The position numbers were made by a program, and so were the translations under genes. The notes below the pieces were generated by a model. It was not told the DNA's origin and ran no database searches. It saw only the letters and a list, made by a program, of their open reading frames with translations. Of a DNA stretch of 29,285 nucleotides, positions 8,151 through 19,983 are shown in pieces. Source of the DNA: CAYLNK01 sp964384675. GTDB lineage: Bacteria; Acidobacteriota; Thermoanaerobaculia; UBA5066. Location: NCBI GenBank assembly GCA_964384675.1, contig CAYLNK010000045.1, positions 1 to 29,285 on the forward strand. The letters run 5' to 3'. How positions within the stretch are numbered: the first letter of the stretch is position 1; every line of letters starts with the position of its first letter.

Positions 8151-10697
8151 CTATTCATTCCTCTTGCTGAGGTTCTGGTCATGCTCGGCGAGGAACGTCC
8201 GGAGCCCGTCCGAGATATCCAAGAGCTTCAGCCACTGCTCCTTGTAGAGCGTCACGGGGAACCGACCGAGGCCATACAGGGAAACGGCGCCCTTCTCGCT
8301 GACCTTCAGCTTCACGCGTGCTCTCTCGAGGCGCTTCAGGTTCTCGTTCTCCGCGCGTAGCCGCTCGGCTTCTCGCCGGTCGTCCAGCTCCTCGCTGAGC
8401 TCGGGGTCTTGCTCTCGCACGGTCGACCAGAGCAGGTGCTCCCTGGTTTCCTCGAGGAACCTCGACGTGGGACCGGAATGGGTCAGGATCAGCTCGTCAC
8501 GCGCCCGCGTCATCGCGACGTAGAGCCGAAGCACCTCGCGCCATTCCTCTTCCCTCGGGCAGCCGGGACCCGGGATCGTCGCGGACGCGCATCGCATGAT
8601 GACGACGAGGGGGAACTCGAAGCCCTTCAAGGTCTCCATGGCGGAGAGAAAGACGCCGCGTGGGTCCACGACCGAGTCCCTCGCCAGACGACGCACGGCA
8701 AGGCCCTCGGCCGCGAGGTGCGCCTCCAATGCGGCCGAGCCCCTGACGTCTCCCTCCTGGAGCCCGCACACGGCGATGCAGTACGGCCCCTCCATGCTGG
8801 TTCTCTTCGACGAGAGGAACCGTGCGACGTAGGCGATCTCCTCGTCCTCCGATCGAGCCTCGACGACGAGCGGTCGAGCGGAATCCCGGATCGAGTACTC
8901 CGGATCCAGCGTGTCGATCCCTTCCTCTCCGAGCTGTTCCAGCGGGACCAGCCGCTGCGCCAGCGTGACGGCCGCTTCCAGGATCTGGCGAGTGTTGCGG
9001 TAGTTCTTCCGGAAGTACTTCCGGTGCGACACATCGATCCCTGCCGCCTTGAATCCCTGCTCCTTCGGGAGGACCTGCTGCCTGAAGTCCCCCGAGAAGA
9101 AAAGCGAGTTCTCGAGGCCCTCGGGGGCGATGGCCCGGATCAGCTCCAGCTCCACACGGCCGAGGTCTTGAACCTCGTCGACCAGAACCGCCCGGAAGCT
9201 CAGGCTCGCGGGCCGTTCGGCCCGGAGACGTGCGATGTGTCGATGCGCCTCCAGAACGAGCCCTTCGACGTCCAGGACACCGCACTCGTGTACGCGTTCC
9301 TCGTACACCTCCAGGGCCCGCAGCGTTCGGTCCCGCCAGTCGCGGGAGAACGCGACCGCACGGCCCCTCCGCGGTGCCTGTTCCGGATCTCGATAGGCAG
9401 ACCGCTTGAGAAGCCGCGAGCCGACGGTCTTGTCGTCCGCGAAGGCGCTTCGAATCCAGATCAGCTCGTCGCGGAGATAGCGCAGCGCGTCGAGGGCATG
9501 CGTGTCCCGGAGGCTCGACACAATGGGGTGGAGCAGCGTTCGGCCCCCGGTCACGGCCTCGATCCAGGCCCCCTCGAGCAGCTCCTCGTGCCCGCTTCCA
9601 CGGAGCGAGTCGGCGAGACTCGGGTCGAAGGCGCGGATCACGCCGAGACAGAGCTCCTCAATCGACATCACATCGACCCGTTGGCGAGTCGCAGGGGACA
9701 TCAAGGTATCGGCGAGGTCTCCTATCAGCCTCGCGAGGGCCGGATTGAAGGTGAGGACCGCGATCCGCTCCCCCGGGTACCTCTCGGCGAGGTACCGCGC
9801 GCGGTGGAGCACGACACACGTCTTGCCCGAGCCGGAGACCCCCCGGAGGAGGGCCACGCCGGTGAAGTCCCCCATGGCAACCGGCTTCTGGTCGGGATGA
9901 AGAAAGGTGAGCCAGTCACGCCATCGCTCACCAGAGAAGAAGCGTGCGATCTCGTCGGTGGTCAGATCCCGAAGTCTGACCACGCGGTCGCTGTTTGCAG
10001 ACGAGTCAACCGCCTCCTGCAGGAGGTCGGCTGCGTCGGAGGCGGGTCGAGTGAGCCCGCGCGCCCTGCGGATCGAAGCCTCCGCGCGTTCTACCCGCTT
10101 GTCGCGCAGCTCGAGGAGCACCGTCAGAAGGAGGTCTCCGTCTTCGAGCCCATCGACGGCACCCAGGATCTCGTCGTCTTCCGTCTCCGCCGTGATCCGG
10201 CCGAAGCGGGCCGCGTCCGCCGGCGAGAGCGCGAGCAGGCTCACGGCCTCGGGGCCGAGGAGAGAAAGGAGCGGGCGATCGGGCTCGTACACGATCGAGA
10301 AGTCGCGTGGCGGAAGCCCTTGCCGACGGTCGACCGTACGGCTGGCGAACAGCTTCTTGGACTTCGGGTCGACGTCGAACTGGAGCCCGCGATTCCGGTC
10401 GAGCCACTCGTCACATTCGTCATGTTTGCCGGCGAACACCAGCAGCATCACGTCGCCGTGCCGGACGCAGACCAGCCGGTATCCGGCTCCAAGGTCGTAC
10501 TTGAAGGCGTCCTGGATCCGAGACTCGCCATACCTCGTCAGACGACCATGGAGAACGTTGGGGGCGGACTCGTCGAGCATCACGGAACCCGCGATGCGCT
10601 GCACTTCCTGGGCGGCGCGCTGGGCGGCACCGCCGCTGATCCTCATGCGGTTGAGCCGCTTGCCCAGGTCCTCCTCGTGCCAGAGGTACAGCTCCAC
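8151..10697 (-). CDS. UvrD/Rep-like superfamily 1 helicase with RelE-like N-terminal domain
   Basis: An 848-residue protein from GTG 10697, with an AAGGGGGA ribosome site about 8 bases upstream. Residues about 50-102 resemble the RelE/ParE toxin fold ('YDLGAGYRLVCVRHGDVM' then 'VFAGKHDECDEWL'). The helicase follows: Walker A 'GVSGSGKT' near 285-292, Walker B 'VDEVQD' near 503-508, 'SGDFRQQ' motif III, 'FRKNYRNTRQIL' motif IV, and 'LYVAMTRARDEL' motif VI near 725-735. A charged, leucine-spaced coiled coil lies around 765-800, before a C-terminal tail. It is the last gene of the eight-gene run, 30 bases after DUF499. Its likely role is DNA unwinding or sensing; the RelE-like part may be an RNA-binding or vestigial module. 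Whether it still cleaves RNA cannot be seen. Confidence 0.85.
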   Translation of the reverse strand: MELYLWHEEDLGKRLNRMRISGGAAQRAAQEVQRIAGSVMLDESAPNVLHGRLTRYGESRIQDAFKYDLGAGYRLVCVRHGDVMLLVFAGKHDECDEWLDRNRGLQFDVDPKSKKLFASRTVDRRQGLPPRDFSIVYEPDRPLLSLLGPEAVSLLALSPADAARFGRITAETEDDEILGAVDGLEDGDLLLTVLLELRDKRVERAEASIRRARGLTRPASDAADLLQEAVDSSANSDRVVRLRDLTTDEIARFFSGERWRDWLTFLHPDQKPVAMGDFTGVALLRGVSGSGKTCVVLHRARYLAERYPGERIAVLTFNPALARLIGDLADTLMSPATRQRVDVMSIEELCLGVIRAFDPSLADSLRGSGHEELLEGAWIEAVTGGRTLLHPIVSSLRDTHALDALRYLRDELIWIRSAFADDKTVGSRLLKRSAYRDPEQAPRRGRAVAFSRDWRDRTLRALEVYEERVHECGVLDVEGLVLEAHRHIARLRAERPASLSFRAVLVDEVQDLGRVELELIRAIAPEGLENSLFFSGDFRQQVLPKEQGFKAAGIDVSHRKYFRKNYRNTRQILEAAVTLAQRLVPLEQLGEEGIDTLDPEYSIRDSARPLVVEARSEDEEIAYVARFLSSKRTSMEGPYCIAVCGLQEGDVRGSAALEAHLAAEGLAVRRLARDSVVDPRGVFLSAMETLKGFEFPLVVIMRCASATIPGPGCPREEEWREVLRLYVAMTRARDELILTHSGPTSRFLEETREHLLWSTVREQDPELSEELDDRREAERLRAENENLKRLERARVKLKVSEKGAVSLYGLGRFPVTLYKEQWLKLLDISDGLRTFLAEHDQNLSKRNE

Positions 10698-10727
10698 CTC
10701 AGTCCCCCTTCGACGGGCGTCGGGCCA

Positions 10728-14081
<3,354 letters not shown>

Positions 14082-14084
14082 CGA

Positions 14085-14705
14085 CTATCGCTCCTTCTCC
14101 GGGAACCATCCGCGAAGGATCTCCTTCAGCAGCCGAAACGACCGATCCTGGCAATGCGCCAGGCCCACCCGATCCGCGATCTCACGATAGATCGCGGAGG
14201 ACCGGGGTTTTCGAGACTGGAAAAGAGCCCATTCCACCGCTGCCTTCGGGTCCTTCGGCTTCGTCAGGTCTCGAGGCCACATCCCGTTCGAGTCGAGCGC
14301 GTCTCGAAGACCCGGCTCCCGATCCTTCCATCCCAGGGCCATCGTCAGGTGAGGCGAATCGGCGAAGAGCCAGATCTCCAGCTCTGGAACGATGGCAACG
14401 GCGCGTGCCCAGCCGTCGAGACCGCCTTCCTTGATCCTTCTCTCGATCTCGGCCTCGGCCTTCTCAGGGGTCGCCGGCGCTCCCGCCCAGGCCATGTCCA
14501 ACACCACCAGCGCATGAGCCGCATCGCCTCGGAATCCACGCAAGAGCTCCGTCGGCTCGTTCAGGCAACCTGGGTCCTTCCGCGGATGGACGACCGGCGT
14601 GTGGAAGGTGATCTCCCGGACCCCCAGCGACTGGTGTCGATGGAGGATGCCTTCCATGACCGCGCGCATGTTCTTGTCCGCCACGAGGCAGACGAGGTCC
14701 TTCAC
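14085..14705 (-). CDS. Small TOPRIM-like protein (DUF4276/MAD4-like) partnered with AAA ATPase
   Basis: A 206-residue protein with GTG start at 14705 overlapping the ATPase stop by 4 bp (GTGA). The pattern resembles TOPRIM-like partners of OLD-type ATPases: an opening strand 'LVCLVADKNMRAVMEGIL' where classical TOPRIM has a VEG motif, a central strand 'ALVVLDMAWAG' with Asp70, and 'PELEIWLFADSP' (107-118) with Glu108 and Asp116. The first motif carries Asp10 instead of the usual Glu. Similar proteins are, to my recollection, placed near DUF4276 or named MAD4 in methylation-associated defence loci; this needs a profile search. It probably acts as the nuclease or effector half of a two-gene module with the preceding ATPase. 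Catalytic activity is not certain. Confidence 0.6.
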   Translation of the reverse strand: MKDLVCLVADKNMRAVMEGILHRHQSLGVREITFHTPVVHPRKDPGCLNEPTELLRGFRGDAAHALVVLDMAWAGAPATPEKAEAEIERRIKEGGLDGWARAVAIVPELEIWLFADSPHLTMALGWKDREPGLRDALDSNGMWPRDLTKPKDPKAAVEWALFQSRKPRSSAIYREIADRVGLAHCQDRSFRLLKEILRGWFPEKER

Positions 14706-16015
14706 GAGAGCACGCCGCTCGCGAGCAGAGTCCCGAGGTCCACATCACCCTTCCAGCCTCGCAGGCGGGGGTGCTCGGTGCCGCGCACGACGTCCGTCGC
14801 TCCCTCCTCCGACCGCGCGAAGCAGAGGACATCCTCGAGCCTCGCCAGGCTCATCACCACCGGTGAGTGCGTCGCCAGTAAGACCTGCGCGCCGTACACA
14901 GAGGAGAGGGACTGGAACACTGACTCCACCGCGGCCGGGTGAATCCCGTTCTCCGGCTCCTCGATCAAGTAGAGGCCACCCAGGTCCGGCTGGTAGGCGA
15001 GCAGCGTGAGGGCCAGCAGCCGGAGCGTTCCGTCGGACACGAGCCAGGATGGGGCCTCGAGTCCGGTCCGGTACCTGAGGACGAGATGGCGATGTCGATC
15101 CTCCTCCCTTTCCCGCGTCGTGATCGTGTCGATGTCCGGCAAGGCCTCCCGGACGTGGCGGACCCAATCGTCGAAACGCTCTCTGTTGCCGATCTCGAGC
15201 GCGTGGACCACGTAAGGAAGGTTCGAGCCGTCCGGGAGGTACCCACGTGCCCGGCTCGGCGGACTCGGCTTCCTCATCTCCTCGCTCGAGAGGACGATCC
15301 GTTGGACGCCGCTGCCGAGCACCGATCGGAACCAAGTGGCGACGGGGAACTTGTCCTCGTCCTCGGGAAGGCTCGCGAGCGCGGTCTTGTCCGCAGGGAT
15401 ACGGAACGGGTTGTTCCAGGCGGTGGTCTCCGAGACGAATGTGACGTACTCGGCCTCCTGACCGCGCGACACCACCTTCCTCCAGCCCGCCGGCGCGCGC
15501 CGACCGGGGCCCTGCACGATGGTCTGGACCGGCTCCAGCGGATCGGGAAAGAGGTCGAGCTCGGGGCGCGGCTGGCGGTGACCGAGGGGCTTCAGCCAGA
15601 ACGTCTCCGAAACGACACGGAGGGAACCCGTGACGTCGATCGCCATCTCGTAGCGGCACACCGGTGTCGAACCGTTCCTCTTGAGCATCGCGGTCCGGGC
15701 GGTCGGGATCGACATCTCGATCGCGATCTCGAATCGATCGCCTTGCCTCATCCAGGTGAGGTGCCTCCCATCCGGCGCCCTCTCCGGGATTCCGATTCTC
15801 GAATCCCCGTGGATCGCGGTCTCCACCCCGACACGAACGGCATCCCCCAGGAACGCGATGGCATCGAGGAACGTCGACTTCCCGCTGGCGTTCGGGCCGA
15901 CAAGAACATGGCGCGGTCCAAGGGGCTGACTGACGTGACGAAGGGAGCGATAGCCCAGCGCCTCGACGAGCGTCACCGCTCCCGCAACGGTCTCTTCGTG
16001 TCCCTTGTCGGCCAT
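14702..16015 (-). CDS. AAA ATPase, RecF/OLD-like (AAA_21 type)
   Basis: A 437-residue protein from ATG 16015, 4 bases after the methyltransferase stop. Walker A is 'GPNASGKST' (40-48). A signature-like 'LVSDGTLRLLAL', then Walker B 'LIEEPENGIHP' near 345-355 and the switch 'LLATHSPVVM' near 380 follow in the order expected for OLD/RecF-type ABC ATPases. There is no TOPRIM domain fused at the C-terminus; instead the next gene encodes a separate TOPRIM-like protein overlapping by 4 bp. This resembles split OLD-type defence pairs such as PARIS or RloA/RloB. It probably senses a phage-linked signal and controls its partner. An in-phase ATG at 16183 lies inside the DUF1156 gene and is not used. 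Confidence 0.88.
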   Translation of the reverse strand: MADKGHEETVAGAVTLVEALGYRSLRHVSQPLGPRHVLVGPNASGKSTFLDAIAFLGDAVRVGVETAIHGDSRIGIPERAPDGRHLTWMRQGDRFEIAIEMSIPTARTAMLKRNGSTPVCRYEMAIDVTGSLRVVSETFWLKPLGHRQPRPELDLFPDPLEPVQTIVQGPGRRAPAGWRKVVSRGQEAEYVTFVSETTAWNNPFRIPADKTALASLPEDEDKFPVATWFRSVLGSGVQRIVLSSEEMRKPSPPSRARGYLPDGSNLPYVVHALEIGNRERFDDWVRHVREALPDIDTITTREREEDRHRHLVLRYRTGLEAPSWLVSDGTLRLLALTLLAYQPDLGGLYLIEEPENGIHPAAVESVFQSLSSVYGAQVLLATHSPVVMSLARLEDVLCFARSEEGATDVVRGTEHPRLRGWKGDVDLGTLLASGVLS

Positions 16016-16019
16016 CGTC

Positions 16020-18917
16020 TCAACCCTCCCCGAAAAGGCCCGCCTGAGCCGATACCGCCGAGCGCTCTTCGCGCGAGAGGCGGATGATCTCCGGCCAGCT
16101 CTGGACGAGCGCGTTGTAGGAGAGGGCTTCGGCGGCGCGCTTCTTCCTCTCGCAGATCGTGTAGAGCCGATAGGCCAGCTCACGGGCCACCTCGGCGCGG
16201 GCGCCCAGCTTCGCGACCAGCTCGGCGGCGGCGGAGAGGCCGCCGGCCTCGAGGACGCGGATCAGGTGATGGACGATCTCCCACTCGGAAAGGCGCGGGT
16301 CGGTGGCCGGGTCCCACTTCGGGGACAGCTCGGCCGGCGGGAGGAGGCGGATCTTGCCGCGGCTCGACTTCACGATACCCGCTTCGACGAGACCGGCGAC
16401 GCTCGTGTTCTTCGCCTTGGAGAGAGTCTCGCCGACGCCGAACTCCCCTTCCGCGAAGCCGTGCTGCTCGAACCAGGCGAGCGCCCAGCGGCTGTCGGCG
16501 TCGAAGTCCCCCTCCTGCTCCGCGAGCGCCTCGTCGAGGGTCTGGTTGATGAGGGCGAGCGCGTCCCGCACAGAGACCGGCTTCCCCTGCGCGTCGAGGA
16601 CCTTGGAATACCGGGTGTAGACGGCCATGCCGGGGCCGATCGCCGCCTGGGCGAGGTCGACGGGGGCGATGTTGCCTCGCTGGAGGTGGGCGAGTGCGGC
16701 GGGGAGCTCGGCCTTGAGTGCGTTGAAGAGCTCGCGGCGGGTGGCGGTCGGGGCGTCGGCGGGGCGGGGACGGCAGACGAGGACGATGGAGGAGGCGAGG
16801 GAGTTGGTGGCCTTGCCGATCATCCGGTTGCCGAGTTCCGTCCGCATCGGCCACGTTCCACCCAGGCCGAAGCCGGCGCGGACTATGGCATCGAGGAAGG
16901 TCTCCCAACCGGTGCTGGATGTGCCCAGCTCCGTCTCGGTCTCGGACTGCTTGAAGGCGTAGTAGATGGTCACCGGCAGCGCTGGGTGCCCCTGGTCGAC
17001 GAGCCGCTGCATCACTCGCGTCATGCCGTCAAGGAAGAACTTCTCTGCGGTCTGCCTTCCGCCGTGGCGGTAGGGCGTGGCGACCAATTCTTCGGCCTTT
17101 GGCACCGCGACCGTCGAAAATAGATCGGGAAACACGGGGTGCAACGAACGACGCAGCCACACGTAGAAGAAGTCCGAGAGGTCTGCGTAGGCGATATTGT
17201 CGTAGTACGGCGGGTCAGTCGAGACGAACCGGTTCGCTAGTCCCGAACGGCACGCATCCGATTGCGTCGCGTACCCCACGTTGTCCCTCGAGAGCCTCTC
17301 GAGGACGTGCACGACGGCCCTGGCTGCGCTGTCGTATGCACCGGCGGCCTCACCCAGGACGTTGACCTCTGCGAAATCCCACACCATCGGAATCGCCTGA
17401 CGCGATAGGACGTTGCGAACGGTCGCTTCCCGACCTCGAGCCGCCTGCGCCAAGTCCCAGCCACAGAGCGAGGAGTTTCGATCGGCCAACCGATCCGTGG
17501 ACAGCGCGAGGTAGACGGCCACCGCCTGCGCATGGGCCGTCCAACCGGTTACCCCATCCCGTAACGCTGGGCCATCATCCCTCACCCCAGTCGGCCTGGC
17601 ATCTCGCTCGACTCGTTCTCGCGCCACCTTGACGAGATCCGAGAACGTCGTGAGCGCGACAAGCTGGCGGGGTGTGAAGAGGTCGCCCCAGGTAGACAGC
17701 CCATATGGGACGCAGGTGCCACCGGTTAGCCGTGCCGGGACGTCGCCCTCGGGTCGCCACTCCGGCTTAGCCTTCCGCGCAACCGCCTCATGCTCCGGCG
17801 TCGGCGCCAGGTACACCCTCCCCCGATCCCCCTCTGCGACGATCGCCATCATCCGCGCGCCCACCCGCCCGGCCTTCCCTTCGGCCTTGATGTAATCCCC
17901 TTCGATCGCCGCCCCGGACATCACGCAACGGAAGTTCGCTCCGCGCGCCAGCTTCGTGCCGTTCTTCGCCTCCTCCGCCCTCTTCGGCTTCCCCACCTTG
18001 ACCGTGAACCGGTACCCGGCGTCCTCGATCACCGGCTCGACGTACGCCTCCTTCCCCTCCTTCGTCGACAGCATGAAAGTGGAGGCGAGCGGCACGTCGA
18101 CCTTGGCGAATGCCGGGTTCGGGCTCTTCACCGTCCGCGCCCAGAGCCACGCGATCACGGTGAGCTTCCGGCCGACGTACGGCTTCAGGTCCGGCCGCCC
18201 CTTGGCCATCTCGGCCGTGACCTCGATCTTGGGATAAAGGTGGCCGATCCTCTTCTCGGCCTCGTCCCGCATCCACTTGCCGTAGTACCGGACGTCCTCG
18301 GCCAGCCCCTGCGCCCCCTTCCACTCGCGGGCAATCAGCTCCGGGTTCTTCCGCGACTCCGGGTTCACCGGCGGCCGGCCCGCGAACTTGGGCGGGATCT
18401 CGATCATCGCCTTGTTGATCAGCACCGCCACGGGGTTCAGGTCGCTCGCGTACGCCTCCAGGCCGAGCCGCTGCGCCTCGAGCGGCAGCGAGCCCCCGCC
18501 CGCGAATGGGTCATGGAACGCTGGCAGCCTGTGCCGGTCGAACAGCTCCTTCGCGCGCGGATGGTCGGCGTTGTCGGCGCACGCCCGCCGCCAGCTCTGC
18601 CAGATCTCCGCCCGCGCCGACTCGAGGACCTCCTCGTTGGTGGTGTTCTCCCACTTCACCAGCTCCTCGATGATCCGGAAGAGCCGCTTCCGCTCCTTCT
18701 CCTGGGCCTTCTCCGTGGTGAAGATCTCCGGGACCGCCGAAGGGTCGTCCACCATCTGAGCGAAGATCACCGCCCGCGCCGCCGCCAAGGGCCGCCGCGC
18801 CCACCAGAGGTGGAGAGTCGAGGGATGCCCGTGCCGGATCGACTTCTCCCGCGCCGACGCCTCGTTGATCGCCTGGAGCGGCAGCGCCACCTCGATCAGC
18901 TTCTTGCGGAGCTTCAA
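16020..18917 (-). CDS. DUF1156 adenine-specific DNA methyltransferase
   Basis: A 965-residue methyltransferase. The start is TTG at 18917, one base after the darG stop; the resulting N-terminus, with 'LIEVALPLQAINEASAREKS' and 'HPSTLHLWWARRPLAAARA', is the conserved beginning of DUF1156. The SAM-binding motif I is 'DPFAGGGSLPLEA' from about residue 136. The catalytic N6-adenine motif DPPY, in 'STDPPYYDNIAYADL', lies near residue 567. Family knowledge: these large enzymes occur in anti-phage loci with DUF499 ATPases and probably mark host DNA. No target-recognition subunit or classical endonuclease is encoded beside it. Its role here as the self-marker of the operon is inferred from that pairing. 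Confidence 0.93.
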   Translation of the reverse strand: MKLRKKLIEVALPLQAINEASAREKSIRHGHPSTLHLWWARRPLAAARAVIFAQMVDDPSAVPEIFTTEKAQEKERKRLFRIIEELVKWENTTNEEVLESARAEIWQSWRRACADNADHPRAKELFDRHRLPAFHDPFAGGGSLPLEAQRLGLEAYASDLNPVAVLINKAMIEIPPKFAGRPPVNPESRKNPELIAREWKGAQGLAEDVRYYGKWMRDEAEKRIGHLYPKIEVTAEMAKGRPDLKPYVGRKLTVIAWLWARTVKSPNPAFAKVDVPLASTFMLSTKEGKEAYVEPVIEDAGYRFTVKVGKPKRAEEAKNGTKLARGANFRCVMSGAAIEGDYIKAEGKAGRVGARMMAIVAEGDRGRVYLAPTPEHEAVARKAKPEWRPEGDVPARLTGGTCVPYGLSTWGDLFTPRQLVALTTFSDLVKVARERVERDARPTGVRDDGPALRDGVTGWTAHAQAVAVYLALSTDRLADRNSSLCGWDLAQAARGREATVRNVLSRQAIPMVWDFAEVNVLGEAAGAYDSAARAVVHVLERLSRDNVGYATQSDACRSGLANRFVSTDPPYYDNIAYADLSDFFYVWLRRSLHPVFPDLFSTVAVPKAEELVATPYRHGGRQTAEKFFLDGMTRVMQRLVDQGHPALPVTIYYAFKQSETETELGTSSTGWETFLDAIVRAGFGLGGTWPMRTELGNRMIGKATNSLASSIVLVCRPRPADAPTATRRELFNALKAELPAALAHLQRGNIAPVDLAQAAIGPGMAVYTRYSKVLDAQGKPVSVRDALALINQTLDEALAEQEGDFDADSRWALAWFEQHGFAEGEFGVGETLSKAKNTSVAGLVEAGIVKSSRGKIRLLPPAELSPKWDPATDPRLSEWEIVHHLIRVLEAGGLSAAAELVAKLGARAEVARELAYRLYTICERKKRAAEALSYNALVQSWPEIIRLSREERSAVSAQAGLFGEG

Positions 18918-18918
18918 C

Positions 18919-19971
18919 TCAGACCCCTGTTTCCCGAGTCAGCCAGCGCATCTCCTGGAGACGGTCCCAGGCGACGTGGATGTGCTCCTCGCGGAACATC
19001 GTCCGCTTCCGGTCGTTCCAGGAGTGGACCGCGCGCACGGCCTCCTCCTCCGACGCCGCACGAGGCTCGCCATGCACCGCGACCCAGTGCACCGAGGACA
19101 GCAGCTCCATTCCGTAAGGCGTCTCGAACCCCTCGATCACGTCGGCGACCCGCGCGAGCCGCGCCGCGGAGTCGGGTCGCCCCGCGAGGAGCCGATCCGC
19201 TTCCGGCACGACGCCCTGCCGAAGCTCGATCTCCACGTCCGGCTTCTGCTGGTCACCGTAGCCGGTGATGTAGTGCCCCTCCATCGACTCGAGTGCCTTG
19301 TTGAGGTTGTGCGCGAACGGGCCATAGCGGTGCGCCACGTAGGCGAGCCTCAGCGGCTCCCCCGCCTCCTGGAGGAAGTACGCGAGCTTCTGAATCTCCA
19401 GGAGGGTGAGCCGGTACGCCTGCCGGTCGTACTCGTGAATGAGGCGGATGAGAAGCGCCCGGGACGGCGTGAGCGTCGGGCGCTGTGTCCGGACCGGCAT
19501 TTCCTTTGCCGGAGGAGCCCCCCCCGGCTCGAAGAGAAGGACCCGCACATCGGGGACCCCTCCCAGCGCGCGTTCGATCCGCGGCCTCACGTCCCGCCAG
19601 TCGAGCCCGCCGAGCCCGCTTCCGAGGGGTGGGACCGCGACCGACGTGATTCCCCTGGCTCGAAGCTCCTCGACGAGGGCCTGGAGGCCGGATTCGATGT
19701 CCTCGATCCGGGACTTCTCGCGCCACTTCCGCTTGGTCGGGAAATTGATGACGTACTTGGGGTTCGAGAACGTGCCGGTCGGGACCACGAGCATCCGCCC
19801 AGGCTGGACCTGCCCCGCCCGGCACGCCTTCTCGTACACCTTGAAGTTCGCCGGGAAGGCGCGCTTGAACTGGAGGGCGATGCCCTTCCCCATGAACCCC
19901 TGACAGTTCACGGTGTTCACCAGCGCCTCCGCGTCGGCCTGAATCAGGTTCCCCTTGGTGACCAGGATCAT
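18919..19971 (-). CDS. darG: DarG antitoxin: macro-domain DNA ADP-ribosylglycohydrolase
   Basis: A 350-residue protein from ATG 19971, 12 bases after darT. The N-terminal 155 residues are a macro domain: 'GNLIQADAEALVNTVNCQG' then 'MGKGIALQFKRAFP', 'VINFPTKRKW' with Lys80 at the position reported as catalytic in DarG, and 'PPLGSGLGGLDW'. The C-terminal half, with 'IQKLAYFLQEAGE' and 'HRYGPFAHNLNKAL', is the DarT-binding domain, which resembles the SocA-like antitoxin fold. Known role: DarG removes ADP-ribose from thymidine in DNA and also binds DarT. All expected parts are present, so it should neutralise the adjacent toxin. The stop lies one base from the methyltransferase start, so the pair is embedded in the operon. 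Confidence 0.94.
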   Translation of the reverse strand: MILVTKGNLIQADAEALVNTVNCQGFMGKGIALQFKRAFPANFKVYEKACRAGQVQPGRMLVVPTGTFSNPKYVINFPTKRKWREKSRIEDIESGLQALVEELRARGITSVAVPPLGSGLGGLDWRDVRPRIERALGGVPDVRVLLFEPGGAPPAKEMPVRTQRPTLTPSRALLIRLIHEYDRQAYRLTLLEIQKLAYFLQEAGEPLRLAYVAHRYGPFAHNLNKALESMEGHYITGYGDQQKPDVEIELRQGVVPEADRLLAGRPDSAARLARVADVIEGFETPYGMELLSSVHWVAVHGEPRAASEEEAVRAVHSWNDRKRTMFREEHIHVAWDRLQEMRWLTRETGV

Positions 19972-19983
19972 GGCGCCTCTCCC

